Notes under the pieces: model-generated
Seen by the model: only the letters and a program-made list of their open reading frames with translations
Database searches by the model: none
Told to the model about the DNA's origin: nothing
Position numbers and translations under genes: made by a program
Part shown: positions 41,329-49,856 of the stretch, one piece after another
How positions within the stretch are numbered: the stretch's first letter is position 1
Layout: every line of letters begins with the position of its first letter
Assembly (NCBI GenBank): GCA_964440915.1
Contig: CAYTTV010000023.1
Location: forward strand, 1-52,067
DNA length: 52,067 nucleotides
Source: CAMPJM01 sp964440915
Lineage (GTDB): Bacteria; Bacteroidota; Bacteroidia; Cytophagales; Cyclobacteriaceae
Direction of reading: 5' to 3'

Positions 41329-42156
41329 ATGAGTATGTTTGTAACGGCCTTAAATTCTGGAAGCAATGGCAACTGCTTCTATATTGGCAATGACGATGAG
41401 GCGATACTAGTAGATGCCGGTATTAGCTGTAGGGAAACTGAGCGCAGGATGATGCGCCTTAACCTTTCCATGAAGAAGGTAAAGGCGTTGTTTATCTCAC
41501 ATGAGCATACCGATCATGTAAGAGGGGTTAAGGTACTTTCCAAGAAATACCAGTTGCCCGTTTACAGTATTCCTGGGACTTTGGTGAAAGGGCATTTATC
41601 GGAAGATGATCCTTTGAATAGAAGACTGACACCTTACCAATCCATACCAGTAGGAGAGTTGTCTGTCACAGCTTTTCCTAAATATCACGATGCCTTCGAT
41701 CCTCAGAGCTTTATCATCAAGTATAGAGATATATGCGTGGGTGTTTTGACTGATATAGGGATACCTTGCGATCACGTTATCAAACATTTCAAATGTTGTC
41801 ATGCGGTTTTCTTAGAGACAAATTACGACCCCCACTTGCTTCAGACAGGGCGTTATCCCTATTATTTAAAAAAGCGCATTACGAGCCAGTATGGCCACTT
41901 GTCTAACCAGCAAGCGTTGGAGCTGTTTTGTGAGCATAGGCCTTCTTTTATGAGCCACTTATTCTTATCCCATCTTTCAAAGGAGAACAACGATCCTGAT
42001 TTGGTGCACAGATTGTTCCAACAGCATGCCAATGGGGTAGAAATAGTGCTTACTTCTCGTCACGAAGAAATCCCATTGTATCAAATAGACCCTAATGTGA
42101 CATCAAAAAAGATTCAGCAGAGAGAGCATCAGCTTTCGTTGTTCGATACGGATTAA
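41329..42156 (+). CDS. YycJ/WalJ-like metallo-beta-lactamase-fold hydrolase
   Basis: A 275-aa cytoplasmic metallo-hydrolase. The fold begins TALNSGSNGNCFYIG (residues 6-20) and carries the zinc motif HEHTDH (H58, H60, D62, H63), with further ligands likely in KYHDAFDP and LTDIGIPCDHV. This matches the YycJ/VicX group (first named from the WalRK region of Firmicutes), probably a single-strand DNA or RNA 5' exonuclease-like enzyme; activity is not established for this lineage. I start at ATG 41329; the frame extends upstream to 41299 without conservation. It stands divergent from the beta-helix gene and convergent with asnA. Confidence 0.85.
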   Translation: MSMFVTALNSGSNGNCFYIGNDDEAILVDAGISCRETERRMMRLNLSMKKVKALFISHEHTDHVRGVKVLSKKYQLPVYSIPGTLVKGHLSEDDPLNRRLTPYQSIPVGELSVTAFPKYHDAFDPQSFIIKYRDICVGVLTDIGIPCDHVIKHFKCCHAVFLETNYDPHLLQTGRYPYYLKKRITSQYGHLSNQQALELFCEHRPSFMSHLFLSHLSKENNDPDLVHRLFQQHANGVEIVLTSRHEEIPLYQIDPNVTSKKIQQREHQLSLFDTD

Positions 42157-42214
42157 TAAAGGAAAGAGAAATCAAAGTCCTTCTAAATGCATCTAATTTA
42201 GAAAGACTTTCATA

Positions 42215-43255
42215 CTAAAGGAGATATATGTTGTGCTTTCTGCACTCCTCTATTTGTTCCTCTGGCCAAATGCTGGACTGCACTTCTCCGATGTGTGCTT
42301 TTCTAAGGAAGAACATACAAAGTCTAGATTGGCCGATACCTCCACCGATAGTTTGAGGAAGTTCACCATTGAGGAGCATTTGGTGCCACATCAAATCCTT
42401 CTTTTCTTCAGCATTGGCAATGGCTAATTGCTTCAATAGGGTTTCTTTATCTACACGGATACCCATAGAAGAAACCTCAAAAGCTTTTTCCAATATAGGG
42501 TTCCAAAATAGAATATCGCCATTGAGTCCTTTGAAACCATTTTCCGTTTCAGTAGTCCAGTCATCATAATCAGGAGCCCTGCCATCATGTCTTTCCCCGT
42601 TTTTCAAAGTTCCACCAATGCCAATCAGAAAAATGGCACCGTATTCTTTAGTAGCCTTGTCTTCCCTTTCTTTAGGGCTCAAATCAGGATATTTTTCCAA
42701 AAGCTCTTCGCTATGGATAAAAGTAATGGTTTCGGGTAACTGAGGGGTAAGTTCAGGGTACTCTTCAAGTAAAAGATATTCCGTCCGTTTCATTACGGAA
42801 TAGATCTGACTAACAGTTTTCTTTAGATAGCCTAGGTTCCTATCGTTCTTTGAAATTGATTTTTCCCAATCCCACTGGTCTACATAAAGCGAATGGGTGT
42901 TGTCAAGGTCTTCATCTGGACGGATGGCATTCATATCGGTATAGATGCCATAACCTTCGTCAATCTGAAGTTTGCTCAACATCATTCTTTTCCATTTGGC
43001 CAATGAGTGGACGATTTCTGCATGCGTTTCATTCATGAAGCGTATGGGGAAGCTGACAGGCCTTTCAATTCCATTAAGATCGTCGTTGATGCCAGTGCCT
43101 TTTAAGACGAAAAGAGGGGCTGTTACTCGTTTCAGCCTAAGCTCTGCCGACAAGTGATGCTGAAAGAAATCCTTGGTGAGCAAGATAGCCTTTTCTGTTT
43201 GCGATACTTTTAGGATGGACTTGTAATCTTTGGGAATATAAAGATGATTGATCAT
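42215..43255 (-). CDS. asnA: Aspartate-ammonia ligase (AsnA)
   Basis: A 346-aa class II synthetase-fold enzyme that makes asparagine from aspartate and ammonia. Visible features: YIPKDYKSILKVSQTEKAI at the N-terminus, TAPLFVLKGTGINDDLNG-type segment (here VTAPLFVLKGTGINDDLNG), SFPIRFMNETHAEIVHSLAKWKRMML and VDQWDWEKSI, then the C-terminal GGGIGQSRLCMFFL ATP-binding motif. I start at MINHLYIPK (43255); an ATG at 43273 adds six unconserved residues. In an organism that also carries GatB this provides free asparagine independently of the tRNA route. It lies between DUF3127 and the YycJ-like gene. Confidence 0.95.
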   Translation of the reverse strand: MINHLYIPKDYKSILKVSQTEKAILLTKDFFQHHLSAELRLKRVTAPLFVLKGTGINDDLNGIERPVSFPIRFMNETHAEIVHSLAKWKRMMLSKLQIDEGYGIYTDMNAIRPDEDLDNTHSLYVDQWDWEKSISKNDRNLGYLKKTVSQIYSVMKRTEYLLLEEYPELTPQLPETITFIHSEELLEKYPDLSPKEREDKATKEYGAIFLIGIGGTLKNGERHDGRAPDYDDWTTETENGFKGLNGDILFWNPILEKAFEVSSMGIRVDKETLLKQLAIANAEEKKDLMWHQMLLNGELPQTIGGGIGQSRLCMFFLRKAHIGEVQSSIWPEEQIEECRKHNIYLL

Positions 43256-43436
43256 AATATAATGTATAAGCACTTATAATTGTGTGGGGCTACTTGTCCT
43301 ACATGACAGCCTTGAAATTTTCAGGTCCTGTTGTTAGCGAACATTATCAAGCACCGACACACTGTTCTGCTCTTCCTGAACATGATGGAAGAACCTTGCA
43401 GCAAGGTTAATAGCTATAATAAAACTGTAAGTTGCA

Positions 43437-43820
43437 TCAAAACGGGAGGTCATCTGGATCCTGCTGAGCAGAAAGCCACTCAGGTTCTTTTTGCTCTCCA
43501 TAATTATCTGCTGAAGGAGTAGGTGTAGATTGTTCTGATGCGCCAACAGCCCCAATTTTCCAAGCCTGAAGTGAATTGAAGTATTTTACGCTACCTTGTG
43601 GATCTGTCCATTTTCTTCCCTTTAGGTTGAAGTGAATCTGTACTTCTTGCCCCACATGAAATTGATCCAACAAGGCGCATTTATCTTGAATAAGCTCGAA
43701 CTTGATGTATTCAGGATAGGAGGGGTTTTCAACATATTCTACCGCAAACTCTCTTTTCTGAAACTTATCAGAAACACGGGTTGTATCAAAAATTTCTACG
43801 AGTTTTCCTTTGATGTCCAT
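43437..43820 (-). CDS. DUF3127 protein with SSB-like acidic C-terminal tail
   Basis: A 127-aa protein. Residues about 1-95 form the DUF3127 domain, an OB-fold-like unit: MDIKGKLVEIFDTTRVSD, FQKREFAVEYVEN, YIKFELIQDKCALLDQFHVG, VQIHFNLKGRKWTDPQG, then YFNSLQAWKI. A polar linker (about 96-119) leads to the tip DPDDLPF. This arrangement (OB fold, flexible linker, acidic tip ending Pro-Phe) is the layout of single-stranded DNA-binding proteins, whose tip recruits repair and replication partners. I infer single-strand DNA or RNA binding. It is monocistronic and convergent with nothing close; asnA follows on the same strand after 181 bp. Confidence 0.82.
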   Translation of the reverse strand: MDIKGKLVEIFDTTRVSDKFQKREFAVEYVENPSYPEYIKFELIQDKCALLDQFHVGQEVQIHFNLKGRKWTDPQGSVKYFNSLQAWKIGAVGASEQSTPTPSADNYGEQKEPEWLSAQQDPDDLPF

Positions 43821-43907
43821 TGATAATATTGTCTACTGCACAAAATTTTTACAAAGTTGTCCTAACTTTTTAAAGTTTCAAACCATTTCGGACAAGAATG
43901 TCAAATT

Positions 43908-43915
43908 TAAATTTG
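43908..43915 (+). promoter_or_regulatory. -7 box candidate for the pnt operon
   Basis: TAAATTTG matches TAnnTTTG, 84 bp before the pntAA start. A poor -33-like TTTC lies 18 bp upstream. Confidence 0.4.
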
Positions 43916-43999
43916 TTCTGTTCTTTTTTTTATAAATCTAGAATTAATAATATTGAACTTTAATTTATTTTTAAAAAGTTTTTGATTTAATTCCTGATT

Positions 44000-45088
44000 A
44001 TGAAAATTGGTTTACTTAAAGAGATTAACGATGCCCGAGTAGCCATCATACCTGATTTTGTCAAGCAATTGGCTAAGGACAATGAGGTATTTGTTGAACA
44101 GGATGCTGGAAGGTTGTCGTTTTTTTACGATAAGGATTTTGAAGCGGCAGGGGCAAAGGTGGCCGACAGGAAAACCATCCTTGGTTCTGTGGAGCTTTTA
44201 ATTACCATTCATCCAATAGAAAAGGAGGAGTTAGGACTTCTGCAGAAAGGCTGCATATACGTTTCCTCTTTTCAACCCTTTGTCGACAATACTATATCTA
44301 CCACTCTTGCTTCATATGGCGTTACGGCATTGAGCTTGGACATGATACCGAGGATCACTATTGCTCAAGCCATGGATGTACTCTCGTCAATGGCTTCAAT
44401 AGCTGGATACAAAGCTGTACTTAAGGCAGCAGAACATTTGCCCCGTTACTTTCCCATGCTTACTACAGCGGCTGGGAGCATACCTCCCTCAAAGGTGCTG
44501 ATCTTGGGTGCTGGTGTAGCAGGCTTGCAAGCCATAGCAACAGCCAAGAGAATGGGCGCTGTTGTAGAAGCATTCGATACAAGACTTGCCGCAAGAGAAG
44601 AAGTCCAAAGCTTAGGCGCTAAGTTCGTTGAAGTAGAAGGTGCTAGAGACGACAAAGCTGCTGGAGGATATGCCGTTGAGCAGACTGAGGAATATAAGCA
44701 AAAACAAAAGGAATTGATTCATGAAAAAATCTCTAAGGCTGATGTGGTGATTACAACCGCTCAACTTAGGGGCAAAAAAGCTCCATTGCTTATTACAAGA
44801 GCTATGGTAGAGGACATGCGCGCAGGTTCGGTTATTATCGATCTTGCAGCTTCTACAGGCGGCAACTGTGAATTGACCAAAAACAATGAGATTGTAACGC
44901 ATAACAATATCACAATCATAGGCAATTCTGAATTAGCGGCAGAAATGCCTATGCATGCGAGCCAGCTTTATAGCAAAAACACACAAAACTTCATGAACAT
45001 ATTCGTGAAGGAAGGGAAGGCTACCTTCGATTTTGAAAATCCTATTATTAAGTCGAGTTGTATTGTGTATGAAGGCGAGGTAAAATAA
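44000..45088 (+). CDS. pntAA: NAD(P) transhydrogenase alpha subunit, soluble part (PntAA)
   Basis: A 362-aa NAD(H)-binding domain I of the proton-translocating transhydrogenase, which uses the proton gradient to make NADPH from NADH. It resembles alanine dehydrogenase: VFVEQDAGRLSFFYD (about residues 31-45), ALSLDMIPRITIAQAMDVLSSM (near 112-133), the dinucleotide-binding GAGVAGLQAIATAKRMGA (about 170-187) and DTRLAAREEVQSLGA. The enzyme is split into three polypeptides here, as in Rhodospirillum and many Bacteroidota. It heads the pntAA-pntAB-pntB operon, with 80 bp before pntAB. Confidence 0.95.
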   Translation: MKIGLLKEINDARVAIIPDFVKQLAKDNEVFVEQDAGRLSFFYDKDFEAAGAKVADRKTILGSVELLITIHPIEKEELGLLQKGCIYVSSFQPFVDNTISTTLASYGVTALSLDMIPRITIAQAMDVLSSMASIAGYKAVLKAAEHLPRYFPMLTTAAGSIPPSKVLILGAGVAGLQAIATAKRMGAVVEAFDTRLAAREEVQSLGAKFVEVEGARDDKAAGGYAVEQTEEYKQKQKELIHEKISKADVVITTAQLRGKKAPLLITRAMVEDMRAGSVIIDLAASTGGNCELTKNNEIVTHNNITIIGNSELAAEMPMHASQLYSKNTQNFMNIFVKEGKATFDFENPIIKSSCIVYEGEVK

Positions 45089-45168
45089 AGCTTCACCCTC
45101 AGAAGGCTTAGGTCCGTGGGACTGGATTGCTTTATCCAAGCCCCATTTATTACTCATTTTAAAATACA

Positions 45169-45486
45169 TTGAATATGGAAATTATTGTTGATTTTTTTGG
45201 TGAGCATTTGCTCATGATTTACCTGCTGGTGTTTGCCGTTTTTTTGGGCATGGAAGTGATCGCCAATGTACCTACCGTGCTGCATACGCCACTGATGTCT
45301 GGAGCAAATGCTATTAGTGGCGTAGTGGTGGTTGGGGCTATTATTTTGATAAGGAAGGCAGAGCCTACAGATTATCTTGTGCTGGTAATCGGTTTTTTGG
45401 GGATTAGCTTGGCAATGATCAACGTGATTGGCGGATTTGCCGTGACAGACCGCATGTTGGATATGTTTAAAAAAAGAAAGAAATAA
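45169..45486 (+). CDS. pntAB: NAD(P) transhydrogenase alpha subunit, membrane part (PntAB)
   Basis: A 105-aa membrane subunit contributing part of the proton channel (dII). Three or four hydrophobic segments are visible (about 12-30, 40-62, 66-88). The conserved stretch NVPTVLHTPLMSGANAISGV (residues 26-45) is the family hallmark. It lies 9 bp before pntB and is certainly co-transcribed with it. Confidence 0.95.
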   Translation: MNMEIIVDFFGEHLLMIYLLVFAVFLGMEVIANVPTVLHTPLMSGANAISGVVVVGAIILIRKAEPTDYLVLVIGFLGISLAMINVIGGFAVTDRMLDMFKKRKK

Positions 45487-45495
45487 AATAATATA

Positions 45496-46884
45496 ATGGC
45501 TTTAACAATTACTAATTTACTATATCTTCTCAGCATAATCCTCTTTATTGTGGGATTGAAAATGCTGAGCCATCCTGAATCTGCCAAAAGAGGTAATCTT
45601 ATAGCATTTACTGGTATGGCCGTTGCCATCGTGGTTAGTTTGTTCACTCCTATGGGTGTCGAGAACAACAACTATGCATGGATTTTTGGTGGTTTGATCG
45701 TGGGCTCAGGAATAGGCTGGGTGATGGCTAAAAGAGTAGCCATGACGGCAATGCCAGAAATGGTATCCCTATTTAATGGTTTAGGAGGTGCTTGCTCAAT
45801 GTTTATAGCCTTTGTTGAATTTTATATGCTACCCGAAGGGGAGCCTATTCTCACCGGAGGAAACATCACTACTGTCTTTGCTTTGTTTGTAGGGAGTGTT
45901 GCCTTTACGGGTTCACTTGTTGCCTACGGAAAACTTGAGGGATTCTTAAGGGATTCACTTGTATTGCCATTTCCTCGTGTAATTAACATGGTTCTGTTGT
46001 TTGTAATATTGGGTGTTAGCATTTTCTTGTTCACACAGCCCGAGCTGAACTTTACCATTGTATTGATTATTTTGGCCCTTTCATTAATATACGGTGTCAC
46101 TTTTGTTACACCAATTGGAGGAGGGGATATGCCAGTGGTGATCTCGCTTTTGAACTCAATTACTGGATTGGGTGCTGCCTTGGCCGGATTGATCTATGCT
46201 AATAATGTCATGGTGATTGGTGGTATATTGGTAGGCGCATCCGGTACGATATTAACAGTGCTCATGTGTAAGGCCATGAACCGATCATTGCTGAATGTTA
46301 TCATGGGTGGATTTGGTGGTGGTGCCGGCGCAGCTGCTTCTGCCACAGGTGGTACTGTAAAGGAAGTTACCTATGGAGATCTTGCCATTCAGTTGAAGTA
46401 TGCTCAGAAGGTAATTATCGTGCCAGGCTATGGTCTTGCAGTAGCACAGGCACAGCATCCTTGCCATGAGTTGGAAAAAAGCCTTGAAAGCGAAGGCGTA
46501 ACCGTAAAGTACGCCATTCACCCGGTTGCGGGACGTATGCCTGGCCATATGAACGTGCTATTGGCTGAAGCAGACGTAGATTATTCTAAGTTGCTTGAAC
46601 TGGAAGATGCCAACAAGGAATTCCCTACCACAGACGTGGTATTGGTGATAGGAGCAAATGATGTGGTGAATCCTGCTGCTAACGATGATCCTAGCAGCCC
46701 TATTTATGGAATGCCAATTTTGAATGTGGTAAACGCTAAAACCACTGTGGTACTAAAAAGAGGGATGAGTGCTGGATATGCGGGAATCGAAAATCCATTG
46801 TTCTTTGAAGATAAAACACGCATGTTGTTTGGTGATGCCAAAGCTTCCATCAATAAATTGATAGAAGAAGTGAATAAAGCTTAG
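45496..46884 (+). CDS. pntB: NAD(P) transhydrogenase beta subunit (PntB)
   Basis: A 462-aa subunit with an N-terminal membrane part (about 1-280, roughly nine segments) and a C-terminal NADP(H)-binding domain III (about 285-462). Characteristic segments include TAMPEMVSLFNGLGGACS, PIGGGDMPVVISLLNSITGL, VIIVPGYGLAVAQAQH (near 307-322), YAIHPVAGRMPGHMNVLLAEA and VIGANDVVNPAA. Full length. Together with pntAA and pntAB it forms a complete enzyme supplying NADPH, for example to thioredoxin reductase. A terminator follows immediately. Confidence 0.97.
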   Translation: MALTITNLLYLLSIILFIVGLKMLSHPESAKRGNLIAFTGMAVAIVVSLFTPMGVENNNYAWIFGGLIVGSGIGWVMAKRVAMTAMPEMVSLFNGLGGACSMFIAFVEFYMLPEGEPILTGGNITTVFALFVGSVAFTGSLVAYGKLEGFLRDSLVLPFPRVINMVLLFVILGVSIFLFTQPELNFTIVLIILALSLIYGVTFVTPIGGGDMPVVISLLNSITGLGAALAGLIYANNVMVIGGILVGASGTILTVLMCKAMNRSLLNVIMGGFGGGAGAAASATGGTVKEVTYGDLAIQLKYAQKVIIVPGYGLAVAQAQHPCHELEKSLESEGVTVKYAIHPVAGRMPGHMNVLLAEADVDYSKLLELEDANKEFPTTDVVLVIGANDVVNPAANDDPSSPIYGMPILNVVNAKTTVVLKRGMSAGYAGIENPLFFEDKTRMLFGDAKASINKLIEEVNKA

Positions 46885-46908
46885 AGGAGTATCCATCTAA
46901 ACTTATTG

Positions 46909-46941
46909 AAAAGGTCCTTGCGTTGAGCAGGGACCTTTTTT
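46909..46941. terminator. Terminator of the pnt operon
   Basis: Stem AAAAGGTCC / GGACCTTTT with a 13-nt loop and T run, 25 bp past the pntB stop; its A/T flanks would also serve the convergent PRC-barrel gene. Confidence 0.85.
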
Positions 46942-46965
46942 AATATCTGAATGAAAGCAATCTTG

Positions 46966-47445
46966 TTATTCGCCTTCCTTTTTTTTCTCATTTATTCTGT
47001 CATAAGCCACCTCGTCACTCGTTGCATTGTTATTGGGAGGAATGTTATCGGTTATCTGGGAAGATCCTTCATAAGGTTGGCTAGGCTGTCGATAAGGCGC
47101 CGTACTGTTTTCTATCCCATAATAAGTCATGATCTTTTCTGAAAAAGCAACCAGGTCCTCGGGATTATTTTCTTTCGGGAGATGAGGAACCCTCAAAAGT
47201 TTCTCAACAGGCATATTTAAGGTTTGTTGGGCCGCATATGGATTGTCAAAAGTAATGGCACCAAATGGCGCTATGAAGTAGTGATTGTTCGATACATTAC
47301 CTTCTGAAATAATGATGAATCTCACATTAAGGCGATCTATATCTAATAAGAAATCTTTGATTACGCCGCATTCATTACCTGAATTTCCAAACACTTTTTT
47401 ACCCTTAAAAAGATTGAGCGAGGAGATGTTATCGTTGGATTCCAT
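46966..47445 (-). CDS. PRC-barrel domain protein
   Basis: A 159-aa soluble protein. Residues about 10-85 match a PRC-barrel: SLNLFKGKKVFGNSGNECGVIKDFLLD in beta-rich form, then VRFIIISEG and HYFIAPFGAITF. Such domains bind RNA or protein partners, for instance in RimM, or act in stress responses; the role here is unknown. The C-terminal third (about 110-159) is low-complexity, rich in Pro, Gln and Asn, ending in a charged EKKKEGE. Convergent with pntB. No signal peptide. Bacteroidota often encode several such free-standing PRC-barrel proteins. Confidence 0.75.
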   Translation of the reverse strand: MESNDNISSLNLFKGKKVFGNSGNECGVIKDFLLDIDRLNVRFIIISEGNVSNNHYFIAPFGAITFDNPYAAQQTLNMPVEKLLRVPHLPKENNPEDLVAFSEKIMTYYGIENSTAPYRQPSQPYEGSSQITDNIPPNNNATSDEVAYDRINEKKKEGE

Positions 47446-47705
47446 AATCTATTGTTTAAGAATTCAACTTGAAAATCAGGATAAGGTTTAGAATTTAGGC
47501 CCATAATAAATTACGAACGATCCTACATCTGCTATAAATAATAAGGGATAAGGGACTTTTTTATTGCCGTTCGTTTTTATAAAGAATCATTTTCACTTAA
47601 TATTACAGCCAGAATATTACATGGAGTTGTTACGGGTTTTAGGTAGATTTTTTAGCCGTCACCAAAGTACATTTTTTTATTATTTTATTTTCAGCACTGC
47701 ATATT

Positions 47706-48509
47706 ATGTCTTCAGAAATAAATGGACTAAAAATAGGGGGGAAACTATCCGGATGGAGAGTTTATAAGATAAGAGGGGTAGAAAAAACGATCGTGGCTCG
47801 AAAGGGTGGCCCGAGCGCCGATCAGATCAAACTTTCTCCAAAGTATGAGAAAGTGCGCAAATATCAGCAAGAGTTTGGAGCAGCTTCAGCCCTTTCAAAG
47901 AAAGTGCGGCAGTCTCTTCCTCCAGCACTCCTTTCGCATTGCGAGTCATATGTGTCTGGCAAGCTAACCGCTAGGTTCAGGTTGCTAGCAGAAAGGGGAG
48001 AGGGCGAAACTGGCAAACGACCTATTTCCTTTAGCAAAAACGGACACCTACTAGAAGGTTTCGAGTTCAACTCTAAATGTCCATTGGAAAGCGTGTACCA
48101 ACCGAAGTTTTTGGCAAAGACAGGTTCTATACGAGGGCAGCTGATTTTGCATACGCATTCTTACATTCCAAAACAAGAGCTTTCACCTCCTTCTGACGCA
48201 GCTTATTATAAGATATTTGCGCACCTGATATTGCTTTCTGATTATGTCTTCAATGAGACAACAAATGAATACGAGGCGTTGCACCCATCTTTTCATGGCC
48301 AGTATACTACTTTAGAAAGTGACCTATTCCCCATCATCAACATTTCCAGGGACCCTTCTACAGCCCGTATCTCCTTGTACGATGGCGAAACAGTACCCAC
48401 GGAAACTGGCCTACTGTTTATTAAGGGCATTGTTTTTTACAGAAAGGAGAACAATAAAATAGTAGCAACAAACAAAGGAAATGGTTTGAAGATCAACGAT
48501 GTCCTGTAG
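47706..48509 (+). CDS. Unknown 267-aa protein
   Basis: I do not recognise a characterised family. The N-terminus is basic (MSSEINGLKIGGKLSGWRVY, then ARKGGPSADQIKLSPKYEKVR), followed by a helical stretch FGAASALSKKVRQSLPPALL (residues about 57-76) and a beta-rich C-terminal half (about 100-267) with LFIKGIVFYRKENNK near the end. There is no signal peptide or membrane segment. The N-terminal pattern of a G-P-S/T-x-x-Q-I-K turn, then paired charged helices, recalls a Bacteroidota group of phage-like or gliding-associated hypotheticals, but I cannot prove it. It is preceded by 260 bp without a gene and followed by a hairpin and an assembly gap. Confidence 0.65.
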   Translation: MSSEINGLKIGGKLSGWRVYKIRGVEKTIVARKGGPSADQIKLSPKYEKVRKYQQEFGAASALSKKVRQSLPPALLSHCESYVSGKLTARFRLLAERGEGETGKRPISFSKNGHLLEGFEFNSKCPLESVYQPKFLAKTGSIRGQLILHTHSYIPKQELSPPSDAAYYKIFAHLILLSDYVFNETTNEYEALHPSFHGQYTTLESDLFPIINISRDPSTARISLYDGETVPTETGLLFIKGIVFYRKENNKIVATNKGNGLKINDVL

Positions 48510-48619
48510 GAGTAGATCGTAAAGCTTAATGCATCAGGATGCCAAATTAGCTTTCATTTTAATTACATCTCCCTCGTTACTCCCATTTAGGAGAAAGCAG
48601 GGCAGGTAGGCAGAGAGTT

Positions 48620-48654
48620 GCATGATCGCAATAGCGACATTGGATCATGCTTTT
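48620..48654 (+). terminator. Terminator-like hairpin after the 267-aa gene
   Basis: GCATGATC / GATCATGC (48620-48627, 48643-48650), extended by CAAT / ATTG across a one-base bulge, followed by TTTT, about 110 bp after the stop. Confidence 0.6.
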
Positions 48655-48705
48655 AGGACAATATCAATAAAAGTACAGCATTAGGTTATGCTTGTGTAGC
48701 ATCAG

Positions 48706-48805
48706 NNNNNNNNNNNNNNNNNNNNNNNNNNNNNNNNNNNNNNNNNNNNNNNNNNNNNNNNNNNNNNNNNNNNNNNNNNNNNNNNNNNNNNNNNNNNNNN
48801 NNNNN
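48706..48805. other. Assembly gap of 100 N
   Basis: Second run of exactly 100 N, between the 267-aa unknown and the four-helix-bundle gene; their true distance is unknown. Confidence 0.99.
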
Positions 48806-48973
48806 CAACTTTTATTTTCTTGTCCAATTTAAAATTGAAGCAGCTAAAATGAATAAGGCTGTTCTATTGGCTTGGCATTGATGAAGAGCTGAAAGCACTC
48901 TTCAGGTTTCGGCTTGATCCACAACATTCAGTTCAAAGCCATGTTTTGAGATGAACAGATCAAAAGTGCTAGC

Positions 48974-49001
48974 TTATAAAACAATTACAACTGTTTTATA
49001 A
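48974..49001. promoter_or_regulatory. Perfect 10-bp inverted repeat
   Basis: TTATAAAACA / TGTTTTATAA with an 8-nt spacer, 161-188 bp upstream of the four-helix-bundle gene. It lacks a following T tract, so it reads as an operator or RNA structure rather than a terminator. Confidence 0.4.
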
Positions 49002-49161
49002 CCGCCGTATCAATGATTGATTGTTGAGAATTTTCTAGAAGAAATTGATGGTTTTTCAATAAAAATCATTATAATTAACTATCAAATTAAAATGCATCAA
49101 AATGATGGTGTAGCCTAAACACACCTCCTGATGTTTTTGTCACCCTTAAAGTTTTAGTATT

Positions 49162-49542
49162 ATGGAAAAGGATTACACGCATTCTCAACTCCAGGTATGG
49201 CAATCAGCTCGTGATGTATCAAAAAAAATTTTCAACCTAACCCATTATTTCCCAGAAGAAGAGTCTCAAGAGTTGGTCGAGGCCATTCGGCAAAGTGCCG
49301 AATCATTGCCCACACAAGTGGCCTCTGAGATTATGGAAGAAACCCAATTGCCATTCCAAAAATCCATCGAACTATTGAATATGCTGGAAGGACATTTGGT
49401 CAATGCCTTCGACCAGGGATGTATTACCGAAAGGGAGCTCAAGACATCCTTGGAAGCCACCAATATCTATTTTAGATGTCTTACTGCCCATAAAAATAAT
49501 AATGATAGCCAGTTGGTTAAACACCTTAACAGACAACAGTAG
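49162..49542 (+). CDS. Four-helix-bundle protein (23S rRNA intervening-sequence type)
   Basis: A 126-aa all-helical protein of the S23/IVP four-helix-bundle family. The pattern is typical: LQVWQSARDVSKKIFNLTHYFP (residues about 9-30), then ELVEAIRQSAESLPTQVASEI (about 38-58), FQKSIELLNMLEGHLVNAF and ITERELKTSLEATNIYF. Founding members are encoded in intervening sequences within 23S rRNA genes; close relatives pair with reverse transcriptases in diversity-generating retroelements (Avd). Here it is free-standing, with no rRNA or reverse transcriptase nearby. Its role is unknown; some relatives bind nucleic acid. A strong terminator follows. Confidence 0.8.
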   Translation: MEKDYTHSQLQVWQSARDVSKKIFNLTHYFPEEESQELVEAIRQSAESLPTQVASEIMEETQLPFQKSIELLNMLEGHLVNAFDQGCITERELKTSLEATNIYFRCLTAHKNNNDSQLVKHLNRQQ

Positions 49543-49582
49543 AGATTGAAATTGGCAATAGTGCCAAACTCTCTTTTACAAG

Positions 49583-49638
49583 CCTTATAAGCGAACCTTA
49601 GCTACGGCTAAGGTTTTCTTTCAATAGGAATTATAAGG
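49583..49638 (+). terminator. Nested hairpin terminator with UACG tetraloop
   Basis: Inner 9-bp stem AACCTTAGC / GCTAAGGTT (49594-49602, 49607-49615) closes on a TACG loop, a UNCG-type extra-stable tetraloop, and is followed by TTCTTT. An outer 8-bp pair CCTTATAA (49583-49590) / TTATAAGG (49631-49638) encloses it. Confidence 0.75.
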
Positions 49639-49826
49639 TCTGCATTTGTAAAACTTTATCAAAGAAGGGCATCCAACCATCATATCGTGGCAGTCACCAC
49701 TCAATTCCTATGGTTAATAATTGTAGCATAACTTATACAACCTTTCAGTTATAAATTTTTCTATCCATTCTAGTATTATTCTCCACCTTTCGCCTTCAAA
49801 ACCTCCCAATAACTCATAATTAAACT

Positions 49827-49834
49827 ACCTTTGT
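49827..49834 (+). promoter_or_regulatory. -7 box candidate for the DEAD-box gene
   Basis: TACCTTTG matches TAnnTTTG and lies 22 bp before the TTG start; the -33 box is not evident. Confidence 0.45.
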
Positions 49835-49856
49835 ACATCAACTTCGTATTTTTATT

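Larger units (their letters stand above)
48510..49161. other. Non-coding stretch containing an assembly gap
   Basis: 652 bp including 100 N. It holds a terminator-like hairpin (48620-48654), the gap (48706-48805) and a perfect inverted repeat (48974-49001) upstream of the four-helix-bundle gene. I see no tRNA or rRNA. Confidence 0.6.
49543..49856. other. Non-coding stretch before the DEAD-box gene
   Basis: 314 bp containing the terminator of the four-helix-bundle gene (49594-49621), an outer inverted repeat around it, and a -7-like box TACCTTTG (49827-49834) just before the helicase. Confidence 0.6.
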
